A stretch of 64,000 nt of DNA. Source: Halichondria panicea (Eukaryota; Porifera; Demospongiae; Suberitida; Halichondriidae). The notes beneath the pieces are model-generated. The model did not search any database, was not told the DNA's origin, and saw only the letters and a program-made list of their open reading frames with translations. This document shows positions 10,652 through 22,200 of this stretch, in pieces (positions within the stretch are counted from its first letter, which is position 1; every line of letters begins with the position of its first letter). The position numbers and the translations under genes were made by a program. Where the stretch lies: contig NC_087393.1 of NCBI RefSeq assembly GCF_963675165.1, positions 2,733,502 through 2,797,501 on the forward strand, given 5' to 3'.

Positions 10652-12608
10652 CAGCTTTACTGTATCCCTCGTGCGGCTACGCCTCGAGGCATAAATATGG
10701 GAGCGAATCTTGATACAAAAACATTAAAAGAAGATAGCTCAAGAAGAAACTCAACGCTTTCTTCCTACTTGTACAATCATGTAGTGCTGTATCTACATGT
10801 ACATACTTCCACTTACTGTGTATTCTGTTAGATATTGATCCAGACGGCATATGCAGAAAAAGAGCATGTATGTAGAATATGGTCACGTAACATGTACATG
10901 TACATGTACATAATTATTGTATACATGAAAACAATACCATAGAAACTGGATTATTAGCGCATGTGCTTATGGGGTTAATAGCAGAGCTCTATACGCTTAT
11001 ATTCGAGAATGCGTTTATAATGCAGTTATTTTCGAGCCCCATCGAGTAACCAGATGTCTCTGTCAAGAGAACTGACTCGTAAGCTAGCTAGAAAGTGAGC
11101 AAGCAGGCAACCCTGTAACTGGAACAAAAGGACCTCATCTACAGTGTATGTCTCAGATTCTCTCAGCATGATAAGACAAGGTAACAGCATGCCCAGAGAG
11201 TCCTTCCAGATGAATATCACCAGCTATATAGCTACCGTAGACTGTACAAGCTAGCTAGCTCATAGATAGCTGAATCATATCTTCGCATAATTGGAAAAGC
11301 GCTTCAATTCGAGTACAAAAAACCTGCAGTTGAGCATGCACTTAAAATAATGATACGCTTAGTCGAGTAAGCGCTAATAATCCAGTTTCTATGGTATGGC
11401 TTTCATCATAATGATTTCCTCATAAATGGTCACACAAGGTTGTTGTGTGCATGTACATGTACAGTACCTGTTTTTGTGAAAGGGTAATAGTTCCAAGATT
11501 TCTCTGTGACATAGAATATTCTCGGTATCATAGACTGGACCCAGCCTGGCATTCGACTGTAGAGAAACGGTACATCGAGCAATAAAACCACCTTCTTTAA
11601 TACATATCATGGTTCCAACTAACATAAATGCATTTCTCACCTTGTGAGATACATCTTCTTCTCTGTGTAGAAACCCTCCCCATGTTCTTCGTCACTACAC
11701 GGCTTGTTGACTACCGTTTCTATCCCATCACCACTTCCTTTGGTTTCCTCAGCACTGTGGCGTGCTATCATGTATAGCTGCCCTATGCGGTACTGTAGGG
11801 GTAATATACAACTAGTGGATACTCATTAAGCTATAAGTCACAGAACTAACCCTATATATACTACTGTAACAGACTGAGCTCTAAACAGTGTCAGATTTAG
11901 GGTATTGAGGGTATCTCAACTTTGACCAGGGAGTAGAGACTACAATGCCCAATCGCCAATCAGGTATCAGATTAATATTAATCTATTACCAAAAGGCTAC
12001 CTTTTTTGATTGACCTAAAAGGTAATGTAAGTGCACGGTGAGCAAATTCACGCCATTGGTTCTGGAAACACCTGACTGTACTTCTAGAATACACATCCTT
12101 ACTAACTGTTATTACGTATGACCACTTAGGTGCTATATACGAGTTGTGTACACAGTGTTTTTGTATTAATCTCCGTAACAATCATTATGTTCTAGTCAGG
12201 AAAGTTCACAAGCGGGTGGGCGTGGGTGGACTTTATATTATACATTATTAGAATGTCACTATGTGTGCCACATGGCTGTGGACTATTGTGCGCATGCGTA
12301 GTAGAATTAATGACATAGAATCATAAATATGCTGCAGGCGGTGAACCAGAACCCAAATTATCACTTAGAGTGGCCTAAAAAATAATGTATAAAATAAGCA
12401 GTTGGCTTCATTTCAGTCTTGGATTTGTATTCACAAACACTTAGATACATGTACGTAGACAAATATCTGTAATAATGTTAAATACTACAGAACAATTCTC
12501 TTGAGTGACAACATAGACAATGCATGATAAACATGACTGGACGACTAGACATAGATCTACCTCTTCCACAGTGAGGGGCATGCAAACCCTATATTCTTTC
12601 AGAAACAT
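6571..12608 (-). CDS. PITPNC1: Cytoplasmic phosphatidylinositol transfer protein 1 (RdgB-beta type), ten exons
   Basis: Exons (minus strand, 5' to 3'): 12608-12561, 11792-11641, 11556-11468, 10824-10817, 9688-9617, 9548-9450, 9211-9152, 7634-7539, 7297-7234, 6668-6571. They sum to 786 nt, or 261 residues. The start MFLKEYRVCMPLTVEE matches the family N-terminus. Later blocks YRIGQLYMIARHS, VTEKSWNYYPFTKTEYTCSF, TGRGPLMEGW, PIMCSYKVVKVFFEVWGLQ and MTLEDVRKYE resemble PITPNC1 more than PITP-alpha or beta. The family moves phosphatidylinositol or phosphatidic acid between membranes. The fourth exon is a microexon of 8 nt. Introns 1-9 carry several mobile elements. It diverges from the RAI1-type gene across 268 bp. 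Confidence 0.95.
7083..7141. repeat. Fragment of the TGCCTCGGTG element family
   Basis: The stretch CACATCCACCGAAGCATCAG followed by CACCTGCGGTGCTTTC matches the right end of elements at 37025-37587 and 38251-38794. Only this end is present. It lies in the last-but-one PITPNC1 intron region. Confidence 0.65.
8048..9124. mobile_element. Foldback element with 310-360 bp inverted arms
   Basis: Left arm 8048-8357 and right arm 8764-9124 are near-perfect reverse complements, beginning ATGGCGCAATATTAGTGCC and ending with its complement. Both arms contain clusters of the repeated motif GGGGGTACTCTTTTT. The 400-bp spacer encodes an exon-like open frame on the minus strand. The element lies inside a PITPNC1 intron and ends only 28 bp from the exon at 9152. 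No transposase is encoded. Confidence 0.85.
8529..8681 (-). other. Exon-like open frame inside the foldback spacer
   Basis: Minus-strand frame of 51 codons including a stop (TAG at 8529). A possible acceptor (GCTGCTGATAG) lies just before 8681. The peptide includes DIVDGSLSQTEAEALGY and HAGGKTIQLRADF and looks coding rather than random, but I do not recognise the family. It is in phase 0 with the PITPNC1 exon ending at 9152, so it could serve as an alternative last exon, or it could be a host gene fragment captured by the element. Confidence 0.4.
9318..9403. repeat. 22-bp tandem repeat related to the 31-32 kb foldback
   Basis: Units of the form TAATTGCACATTGCCAAGCGAG repeat about 3.5 times. 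The neighbouring bases (ATTAATCGTATGATG, CCCGTATCAGTAATTGC) match parts of the foldback at 31198-32709. Confidence 0.7.
10321..10692 (-). mobile_element. MITE-like repeat, GCCTCGAGGCGTAGCCGC family
   Basis: Ends with the complement of GCCTCGAGGCGTAGCCGCA and contains an (AC)n tract at 10619-10648. The same element occurs in the opposite orientation at 52058-52385, and related copies lie near 24770, 45838 and 52906. It has no coding capacity and lies in a PITPNC1 intron. Confidence 0.7.
10817..10824 (-). other. PITPNC1: 8-nt microexon of PITPNC1
   Basis: The minus strand reads CTAACAG, then AATACACA, then GTAAGTGG: a good acceptor and a strong donor around eight bases. With the last base of the preceding exon it encodes E-Y-T. 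This exactly fills the gap between YYPFTKT and CSFVPKF, and family members have EYT at this position. Confidence 0.85.
10937..11394. mobile_element. MITE with TIR CCATAGAAACTGGATTATTA
   Basis: The ends read CCATAGAAACTGG and CCAGTTTCTATGG, continuing as matching ATTATTAGCGC repeats, and are flanked by TA on both sides. A second copy lies inverted at 56044-56572 and a fragment near 50407. It sits in a PITPNC1 intron and does not encode a protein. Confidence 0.85.
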
Positions 12609-12876
12609 CTTTTAATATCTTTACTAACAGTATAGTACAGATGTCGATATCGCGATGTAACAACTCAATCCAGACTAAAAAATATAATGAATCCAAAATA
12701 GCGGATTATGGGGTCAAAGGTCTCCAAAAGAAAAATTGGAGTCTACTCAAAGGTTCAATTCCATTCTGGTTCCATATCCATGCATGTACGGATAAAGCTC
12801 TGCTAGCTAGCTAGGCTTAGTTAAGTATCTAAAACTGAAGGTTCAGTACGTCTAGACTGCACTTGCAAAGAACCAG
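12609..12876. promoter_or_regulatory. Bidirectional promoter region, PITPNC1 / RAI1-type gene
   Basis: The start codons of the minus-strand PITPNC1 and the plus-strand RAI1-type gene are only 268 bp apart, so both 5' UTRs and core promoters must fit here unless further non-coding exons exist. I recognise no specific factor site. Confidence 0.55.
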
Positions 12877-15800
12877 ATGGCTGCCTTATCACGAAATGCT
12901 GACTTTGCTGTTCAGCAGTCAAACCTCAGCTCAGAACTGTCCACTAAAATTGCCCCTACTGAATTCCAAGAGCAGTCAGGCTACCATCAACTTGAAGCAT
13001 ACACATCTGAAAACTCAAGCCAATACAATAATATGTATGACTCTAAAGATAATTCTGTGTACCCAACAGGCAGAATCCATTCATATCCTACTGAAAGCAA
13101 TGTTTCTGGTGACATTTCCAGCGCCACTTACCAGCCAACAGTGAGCAATACGACAAACACTTCGTATCAATCCTCGAATTCATCTTACTTTCAAGATGGT
13201 GATTCAAAGATTGCTGACCGACCAGCACAGTCTACTGCATACACAAAGGATCCAGTTTATAACTCCTACAGCCAGCAACGCTATAGTAACTCTGATGGCA
13301 GCTTTGAGGGTTATTCGAGTCGTCATGGCTATTCTAATGAAGTAGGCTATGACAGATCTTACAGCCAAGAAGCAGGCTACAATGAACGCTTCAGTGATCA
13401 ACACCCAAACTCATACAATCAGGGTTTCAACAGAGACAGTTACCAGTCAAATTCACAGGACTACCCATATTCAAACTATAGTCGGCAGCATCAAAATTAC
13501 TCTCGAGGCAATTATTCATACCAAAATTCCACTCAAGGATACGAAGATTCTTCTGATTCGCACCCCCATTCTGGTCATGACAGAAGGTACCGTCAAGACA
13601 CTCCCACAAGCTATGTTCAGGATTACCATGGTGACCGTACCTATAATCACGAAAATCAATACAGCCAACCGTATGACTCTGGCTATGATAGAGGAAGGTC
13701 GTACCAATCAAAGCATGAGGACTTACAGTATAGCAAACCCAAAAGATCTCCTGAAAGAGAAAGAGACCATGGTAGGAAGGAGTCGAACTCAAGTGATGAT
13801 TTTGTTCAGAGGCGCTCTGCCATTCTGAAACGTGCTCAGGTTCATGACGGAAGCAAACATACTAAAGCTTCTCGAGGACCTCAAATCGTTCAACCACATC
13901 GTTTATCTGATTCTTCTGATGCTAAAAAGGGCGATAAAAGTAAGCAATCTGAATTCCCAAAGAGAAAGTTGGACAGTTTCAAGATTCCTAAAAAGAAAAG
14001 TGCAATTTCTGCTTCTTCCCCAATAAAACAATCTGTTCCAATACCCGCACTGGGTGTCAAAGAACAGGAAAAGATCGAGCACATAAAATTCTCACAAACT
14101 CTGTGTAAGCCACCAAGTGCTACTGTTGTACAAACAAGCACGAATTACACTACTGTCGTCTCAAACACTACAAACAAGCTTTCTAATCTCACTGCGAAAG
14201 CTGCACCCAATGACGCTTCAATTGAAACTGATAAAGTCATTGCTAACAAGCCGGATCATCTTGTTATTGGCAGTCCTTGTCAACCTGCTATAAGCAAGTC
14301 TGTACCATCCAAAAGCACAGGGAAAAAGACACAAAGCTCATCTTCAGCTGGCAAGGCAAAGACCCAGCGATCTACAAAAGCGAATGTCATGCCCACAATT
14401 CTGTCTACACTTGACCCCAAGACTCTCATGTCATTGGCAGTCACTTTGCAGAAAAGCATAGAAAAGGTATGATTGTATTATGTCTTCGTGCAATCCTGCT
14501 ACCTTTATTGTGTTTCAGGCTAAAGCAGATAAGAGTGCACTCACGTCCAGTAATCCTCCAGTTCCTGCACATACGAGCTTCACTGCTTCTGTGAACTCTC
14601 CTGGTATCAAACCACCTACCTCTGTCCATGGAAGTTCTACTGCTTCTCTTGTTCCCAAACAGGCGACATTTGCAACTGCTTTGGTGAGCCTGAAAGTTAC
14701 GCATGTGCATGAATAAACTGGCTTATATTATGCTTGCAGCCAGTGCCTGTACCTTCCCCAGCAGTGGTAAGCAACCAGCTGACCAGCACAATCAATTCCA
14801 TACTCTCAGCAGTAGTGAGCAAGGTGGGCATGCATATACTGTAACAGTAAGTCTAAGTAGTATCATAATTATATACATGTACATTTCTTATAGACGCCAG
14901 CATGTACGAATACTCCTCAACTCGACACAACAACTCTGACAACCCAGGTATTTTTCTGAAGTCCCTGAAATTGTATGCATGACTGTACTGACTTTGTTTG
15001 TCCACCTCCAGAATATCTCGTCAATATATTCACCCAGTGGCGAAATCAAACCTGCAACACACCTAATTGCTGAAGCTAGTTTTGCAGCACCCATTGCCAG
15101 TACCAAAGTTTACAAGCCTGCAGTAACCTCTGACAGCACCAATGTCGATATTGAGAGCTCACAAGGGGTTGTATTGGCCACGGTGATCACCGCATCGTCC
15201 ACCCCTAGTTTTTCTCGTACTGCTGCCAAGCCCATTGAGAGTTCTGTTGGCAAGGACCCCCAACTTCCCATCGCTACTGCCTCTCTGTTGTCTACAATAT
15301 CTATAGATTCGAAGAACGTTTTCTCGTCTTCGAATGCTTGTTCTTCCTTGCTTGTAAACACTCTCTGCACAACCTCGTGTGCATCAACGATTCCTACAAG
15401 TACACCTACAGCTTTAGTTCTAAAAACTGAGCACTCTCTTCAACAGCAGACTGTGAATGTAGAAGTTGCTGAAATAAGCCAAAGCAATGAAGGTGAACTA
15501 GCTCGTAAACGTGCTTGGACTGCGGAAGAATCCGAAGACACAAGTACTATTTCCTCAGCAAAACGAATGAAGCCTGATAATGTCAATGACAAAACACTAT
15601 CTACAGTGCCAGTGGTGTTTTCTTGTAACGAGACCCAAGAAATGGAGAAATCACCCACTGCTAGTAAACTGGAAAACAAATTTGTGAATGGTAAACTGTC
15701 AAAGCCTAAACCTGAACCCAAAAGTAGAAGGAAATCTGGCAGCCGGTCAAAGAAGAAGGTCAGTGCTTCAAAGTTCACCACTCGCAGTTCTATCACTACA

Positions 15801-16350
15801 GTCTGCTGCTTCTGTCACAAGAAGGACTCTGAATTCAACCTAGGGTTTCTGTTTGGGCCATATACACTAAAGACAGCTGCTACTCTACTCTTAGATGGTG
15901 CAGAAAGCAATGGGTTGATTGGTACGTCGAACAGCCTGTGGATTCATGAAGAGTGTGCGGTGTGGACACCAGGAGTATGCTTAGTTGGATCACAGCTTAT
16001 TGGATTTCAAGAAGCAATTTCTGATGCTGAAAATATGGTTTGTATATGCATGTTCTTCATGCATTCTTACATATGCATGTTCTTCATGCATTATTACCCA
16101 GCATTGCATGCCAGAGTTATTGAAATGCGTATGAATGCAGGTGTGTGTAGAGTGCAAAGAATCCGGAGCTACCCTGTGCTGTAGTACTCACAGCTGCAAG
16201 AAGTACTACCACTATCACTGTGCAAGTGTAGTTGGTAAGTTGATTTTGAGTGTCAAGGAAGATAAACTTATAAAAAATTGCTCATTTTCAGATTGTTACT
16301 TCGATAAAGAGAAATTTTTAGTAACATGTCCCAAACATTCTACCAACTGA
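12877..16350 (+). CDS. RAI1/TCF20-family nuclear protein with C-terminal extended PHD finger
   Basis: Exons 12877-14466, 14519-14683, 14740-14823, 14894-14947, 15012-16037, 16141-16234 and 16292-16350 sum to 3,072 nt (1,023 residues). Residues 1-300 are a low-complexity region rich in Ser, Tyr, Gln and Asn. A basic stretch (KSRRKSGSRSKKK, near 15720-15755) is a likely nuclear signal. The C-terminal 130 residues form an extended PHD finger: CCFCHKKDSEF, GFLFGPY, WIHEECAVWTPGVCLVG, then CVECKESGATLCC, YYHYHCAS and TCPKH. The spacing and the WxHExCAVWxxGVxLV and GLQEA-like (GFQEA) blocks match RAI1 and TCF20, which bind nucleosomes and regulate transcription. The ePHD assignment is strong; orthology is likely; the long disordered region cannot be aligned. 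Confidence 0.88.
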
Positions 16351-16514
16351 TAGTAAATCTAAGTCATCTGTTGCCTCTTTCATAATCTAGCTGTAAAAAA
16401 TATAACTGTACATTGATTATTTATACATGATTGTTATAATGGTGCATTCTAATGCGCATGCGCATCATGTGACTTTTCGTGGGTGGGGCTCATGTGCAAA
16501 AAGCTACAGGCGTA

Positions 16515-18074
16515 ATGGCAAAGCTTCTTGTTACTTTGTTGTTGAGCTCCTTTGTATACTATGGTGAAGGAATCCCTATCAAAGATAAACCAGCTGGGTT
16601 TGGAACTGCTGAGTATGTTCTCATTATTGGTTGTGATGGATTTGGTGAGTTAGATTCTAGGAGTAGCAAAACAGCAAGTATAGTTATTGTGTTTCTATAA
16701 TATTAAGAGAAGCTGGTGAAAGTATCTAGCCTATTAGTGTTTATCAGTATACATCTTGTATGCCATGCTGCATGGCACACTAAATTCATTAACGAGTTCT
16801 TTGCAGGAGGAATGTACTTAGAGAATGCCACCTCATTTTTGCCTAATGTGGATCGGTTCTATCAAGAGGGTGCTGTAACAACTCGAGCTAGAGACCAGAT
16901 GCCGTCAGTTAGTGCCCCTAACTGGTCATCTATTATAACTGGGATGGGTCCTGACGAGTCAGGAGTTTCAGACAACAGCTGGGTTCCCAGTGATGACAAC
17001 CCTCCCGACAGTGTAGTACTGGAGCTGCCTCCTATATCAGGAAAAGGAAAGGTGAATGATTTACATCTGTGCATGGGTGTAGAATCTACACATGGATTGA
17101 TTAATTAACCAGTTTTTTATCTACATTGATAAACATCCACATTCAAAGGCACATGGGAGCCAGCCTCTATCAATAATGAATATCGATTTAGATACCTCAA
17201 ACCATGTGGCATGCTGCTAAAGATCAGAACCCTGCCCTGAAGACAGCATCTGTAGAGTCTTGGGACTGGATCCATTACCTTGTGGAGCCCGACATCGTTG
17301 ATTACGAGTTCAGAGGGAAAGAAAATGATTCTGCTTGTGCAGATGCTATATCTTGTCAGTGCTATTTCGTCAGTTTAATTTAATATGTACAAACTACCTA
17401 CATAACGAAAATTAAAGCTATCTCTGGTGTCCGTTTATACTGTGTGTTATCTCTCTCACTGCATGCATGTAATGCGTTGTGTACAATTTGAGTCCTTAAC
17501 ATCCAGCTCCACTTAAGTGATATGATAGTTGCTCATCAGCCCAACCTGATGTTCATCCACTTTGACTCCATCGACGACGCAGGCCATGGCCACGGCTGGG
17601 GCAGTCCAGAATACTACAACGCAGTTAAGGTGAGGCTCTTATAGTTATTATTATAGCATGCAATTTTGGAACTTGTACGAGGATGAAAAAGAACAGTACT
17701 AAATACGTACAGAACAGACATACATGATGGTGTTGTATGTTCACTGAGCTCTAACAATTAACTTTTTACTGCTACAGAATGTTGACGGTTACATCGGCAA
17801 AATATTTCAGGCCTTGAACGACAGCAGGATTGTTGACAAAACACTCATCATATTGACAGCAGACCACGGAGGATATCGGTTTGGCCATGGGCTATTTGAT
17901 GAGTCAAATATGTACATCCCTGCATTGTTCATGGGACCAGGAGTGAAGAAAGGCTACCAGATCAGTTCGTACACAACAGACAAGGACTTCGCTCCCACTG
18001 CTCTCAATGCACTTGGTCTCAAACCAGGGGATTTTATGGTGGGAAAAGTTGTGCAGGAAATGTATGGACAGTAA
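16515..18074 (+). CDS. Secreted alkaline-phosphatase-superfamily phosphodiesterase (ENPP-like)
   Basis: Exons 16515-16644, 16807-17051, 17192-17368, 17507-17629 and 17778-18074 give 323 residues. The start ATG is followed by a signal peptide (MAKLLVTLLLSSFVYYGEG). Metal and catalytic elements are visible: Asp41 in IIGCDGFG, a probable nucleophile Ser79 in PSVSAPNWSS, HFDSIDDAGHGHGW, TADHGG and a final FGHG histidine. These are the metal-ligand positions of type I phosphodiesterase/nucleotide pyrophosphatase enzymes, which cleave extracellular phosphodiesters. At about 320 residues it is a minimal catalytic domain without the somatomedin-B or nuclease-like parts of larger ENPPs. The junction after exon 3 is uncertain: donor 17354 with acceptor 17493 also keeps the frame. 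The substrate is unknown. Confidence 0.85.
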
Positions 18075-18152
18075 AAAGCAGTAAGATCTACACTAGTGAC
18101 AGGGGGATTGGATTTTAACAATTAGAACCGTCAATAATTATTATGATTGTAC

Positions 18153-18158
18153 ATTAAA
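18153..18158 (+). terminator. Polyadenylation signal of the ENPP-like gene
   Basis: ATTAAA hexamer 79 bp after the stop codon at 18074. Confidence 0.45.
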
Positions 18159-18282
18159 ATTAATGTTGACTCACTTTATACGACAAGTTTTGTATTATGA
18201 TTATGCCATGTGTAGTGTATATTATACAACATAAAATTAATTGTAGATACAGAAAGTTATGTTATAGTTAAACAATGGCCTC

Positions 18283-18404
18283 GAGTGGTATATTTGATTT
18301 ACACGCGAGAGTAATCTGATAAACCACGAGGCGCAGCCGAGTTGGTTTATCTGATTACTCGAGCGTGTAAAGCAAATATACCACGAGAGGCCATAGGTTA
18401 ACTG
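18283..18404. mobile_element. Palindromic MITE-like repeat (GGCCTCGAGTGGTATATTTG arms)
   Basis: Arms GGCCTCGAGTGGTATATTTG and CAAATATACCACGAGAGGCC face each other, with a second inner pair (AGTAATCTGATAAACCACGA / TGGTTTATCTGATTACTCGA). About 120 bp, non-coding. Confidence 0.75.
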
Positions 18405-19088
18405 GCTTGTACTATGTTTAGAACTGTACTACTATGTTTAGCTACTTCCTGTCATGCTTCTTCAATGAATATGCTTATAACTACTGTTTGACGTCACTGT
18501 TGCTATAGCTATGCAATGAATTTGCTATTTTTTTAAAAAGCGATGGCTGATTCAAGCAAGCGTCTATGATTCAAGCAAGCAATTGTGAAGGCTGTGTTTC
18601 TGCATCTTTATAGAAGGCACTTCAAGAAAGTACACTGGTGCTACTTGTCTACAAAGAGTGCAAATGTACCCCAAAATATCATTCCACAAGCCTACTGTAC
18701 TGGCCCAGTGCAGTGCAGTCTCTTTAGTCTGAGAAACACTTGGCAGTCTGGACCCTTCTTACTGCTCCTGGTCCCATGCAGCAATGTAATAAGCAGGTTG
18801 TGACAACCAATGTTGAAAGTTGAAAAAAAGCAACACAAACAACCAGTATCGTTCGATTCACGATCACGGAGTTCTTCCAAATTTGCCTCCTTTTTGGAAC
18901 TATTCATCGCTCGAACTTGGCTCTTTTTATGTTGACTAAAATCATTAGTATAGTAGTCTGTTTTGTATTGAACTCTAATATTGCTAATATTGATTGAATT
19001 GAGTAGTGTGTCATTGTTTTAATTGAAACAGTGTGTCAATTTTGTTGCAAAGGTGGGATACTGTATTCAGTTCTCTTCAATCTATGGT

Positions 19089-19157
19089 TTGACCACAGCC
19101 ATGGTATATGGCAGTTATACACTAGGGTATAACTGCCATATACCATGGCTGTGGTCA
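19089..19157. repeat. Near-perfect 28-bp hairpin
   Basis: GACCACAGCCATGGTATATG is followed, after about ten central bases, by its reverse complement CATATACCATGGCTGTGGTC. It could be a micro-MITE or a structured element in the 3' flank of viperin. Confidence 0.75.
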
Positions 19158-19240
19158 GACAGGTTGTATAAGTAGTATAAACTACAACTGAAGCCTTTGA
19201 TCTTTGGTGCAACCATAGTACAAATATATATATACAGTCA

Positions 19241-19246
19241 TTTAAT
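19241..19246 (-). terminator. Polyadenylation signal of viperin
   Basis: ATTAAA on the minus strand, 51 bp beyond the viperin stop codon. Confidence 0.45.
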
Positions 19247-19296
19247 TATACCTACGCTATTATATACAATGTTATAATTATTAATAATTATTATAG

Positions 19297-22200
19297 TCAC
19301 CATTGTAGTTTCATATCGGCTTTACTCCAAACATAGCGACCCCCTCGTTTCTTGAACATAGCTTCATCAAAACCACTAAACTTGATGGCTTCCTCCACCC
19401 CCACATCCAGTATAGACTTAGATGGATCTTTCCTTCCTTGAGTGCAATCCAGAAATCTCATCTGCAAAAAACGTTATGTATTATTGATAAAAGCAACACA
19501 CCTCCCCAAGTGTGCAACAAACTGGGGGAGACACTATTAGCTGCAACTTCTATTGTAAACAAGCTTCTGTACTTAGAATTACTACAGTAGACTCTCATTA
19601 ATCCGATCACCCTTGGGACCATGCAGCTTGGCCGGAATAGCGAGGTGGCTGTATTTCAGAAAATAGCCGCGGCTATCTTACCTCGAATGTAATGACTTAT
19701 TCTCCAGTTCTGTGTCGAGGATATTAAATCATTCTGCCATCCATTTAAGTGTAATCTGCCAAACCACACCCAAAACGTCATATCTGGCGTAATAATCGTA
19801 TAAAATTACATTGAAAACTTATATAGTTTGGGGCAGCCAGTACTGGCCAGTATACGGAATAGCGAGTTGTCGTATTTCAGGGTGTTTTGTGCAGTAAACA
19901 TCTATCTAGCAATTTGTGCCAAACCAAATGGCCACTGTAGAGCCGGAATAGCGAAAACAATTGTGAAGGCTAAATTGCTTTCCTTTAGCTCTTCACGAAC
20001 TGTATATGCATATACAGTGGACTCTCGTTAATCTGGTCACCCTTAATTGGGGCAGTGCAGCTTGGCTGGAATAGCGAGGTGGCCGCATTTCCGTGGCTAA
20101 AAACAATCGAATCTCGAATCTAATGACTAATTTTGCGGTTCTGTCCCGAGGAAATGAATGAATCATTATGCTCTCTATTTAACAATTTTATCTACCAAAC
20201 CACACCCAAAACGTCAATGTACCTAGTTTGGGACAGTATACGGAGTAGCGAGTGGCTGTTGTGCAGTAAAAATCTAGCTAGCAATCCGTGCCTAAGGTGG
20301 CCGTACTTCAGAGAGTCGGAATAGCGAGTCTACTGTACTATGCATATACGATATAGACATAATTATTTATCTTAAGCCCCGTTTACACGAATCTCTCTGC
20401 TTCTTGGTTCATAACCACGCCCAGATACAATCAACACCAGGCCTAGTTGTCGGCCTAGCTAGAATCAACTCGGCCTGGAATCGAGGCTATATTGGAACTT
20501 GACCAGGCGTTCTTTCAGATAACAACGACTGGTCCCAAGGCTAGTTAGAGCTTTGTTGTCAAATAAAAGCGAGCAAAAACTAAGAAGCTTGAACTTGCAC
20601 ATAGGCAGGTAGCTAGCTAACTACACGCGGCCTTTATTCGAGGTACCCTCCGTACTTACATGATCCCGTACGTACCAGAGGAGGTACGACACGGTTACAT
20701 GACCAGCCAAAAGGATTATGAATCTCATTAACTTGTGCATGAATATCATTCAAGACTGTGTACTTTGATAGTGGATTTGGTTTGGCGTGTATCTTTCAAG
20801 AAATACACTTGATGTTTCTAAGATCAGGATGGTTGATTGCTGGGCTTATACTGATGTGAAATAGCTTTTCAACCAGTTTCAACCACTTAGATTTTGAGAT
20901 ATTTTTTTAGTGTAATTCTGTTTTAGGGTATTTAAGTATTCTGTGCCTGCATTCAGGGTAGGATCACTGCCAACATCTGAGCCTTGGTTCTTACAACAAA
21001 TCTAATCTCTACTTGTAAAACTCTAGCTACTAGCCAGCAACAAATTCACTGAGTTTTATGCTCTCAACTTGTTTCTTTATGGCGCTTACTTGCCACCAGT
21101 TGAATGCATTTTTAACGACTTCTTTGTCTTTCTTGCCTCAATCAAGACATACCAGCCACGTGAGGTTAACCGCGTGTCGTACCTCCTCTGATCCCGTACC
21201 AAAAACAGTGGAAAAGGGTCACTACAATAGAAAGCTAGAATTGTAACTTTTTGTTGCTCTGCATTTGTTAGCTGAATCCCGGGATCCTACTCCAAGCCGG
21301 ATCGAGTCATACTTCTCTGAGACTCCAGGATTCGTTGCTATGATCCTAGACTAGGACCTAGTCCACTGTGCATGCCTCATGACAGTCATGTACCACTGTT
21401 CTCAATGTTTCAGCATGTCTCCAGTCTGGTTTAGTTTTATTGCTCCTGAGTTGCTGTGCTAGACAGCTCAGTCATACGTACATATGCGTCACTACATGCA
21501 CTGCATTAATCATGTTACAAGCCGAGGGTTTGCACTTTAGTACTCTAGTTTGTTATGTTGCTGTAGCAAAATTATAGCTTGACTATATTTTCGTATGTAC
21601 TTCAGTAGTTAAACTGCTGTCATCTGACCTGTCACTTATATTCACTCACATATTCATCGAGAATGAGGTACGAGTCTTTCATTGTTGAGTTGGACTCTGG
21701 CACCAATTGTCGCACACTTCTGTGTCTCCCAAGGAAGCTTTCAAACTTCTTTTCACTAATGACGAAGGACTCAGCGTGTCTAATGGCATCAGGCCCTGTA
21801 TTCTCCCCACCAATCAATAGGCACTGAAATACCTGTAAATATTATGAAAGAGAAGATGACATTGATTAATTACTGTGAAACTTGGACTGTTCACTCTATT
21901 CTGCTGTGTTGAATCACATGGGTCCATATAGTTGGTTGAATAACAAGAGAATGGTCAAGAGTCGACGGTCTTAATTACAAAGCTGTTTACTGGAGGGTTT
22001 TAATTGTATTCTAATTATGCATGGTAGTTAAAATCTTTGACTCCTGACCATCCTCGTTGTGACTATTCGCTAACGATGTAGCTATATTATCGTATAACTG
22101 TAAAATTTGGCGGGTACAGTATTACTAGACATTTTGATGGTGAAAAACCTTTGCGAATGAGCCAAATCAGCAGAAAATTTGACCCTTTGCGATCTAACTA

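Larger units (their letters stand above)
18075..19296. other. Intergenic region with two palindromic repeats
   Basis: Holds the ENPP-like 3' UTR (ATTAAA at 18153-18158), a palindromic element at 18283-18404 and a perfect hairpin at 19089-19157. The small open frames at 18585-18907 on both strands are unsupported. Confidence 0.6.

Noticed and set aside
10589-10831. Plus-strand frame with a His/Thr run
   Set aside because: It is the translation of an (AC)n tract and a repeat element on the opposite strand to PITPNC1.
11026-11220. Minus-strand 64-codon frame that could have been a PITPNC1 exon
   Set aside because: It lies wholly inside the TA-flanked MITE, has a repeat copy at 56 kb, and does not match the lipid-transfer family.
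12294-12300. GCGCATGCG-type palindromes recurring across the window as possible replication or control sites
   Set aside because: Several lie at the tips of the TGCCTCGGTG elements and are explained by them; the rest are too short to interpret.
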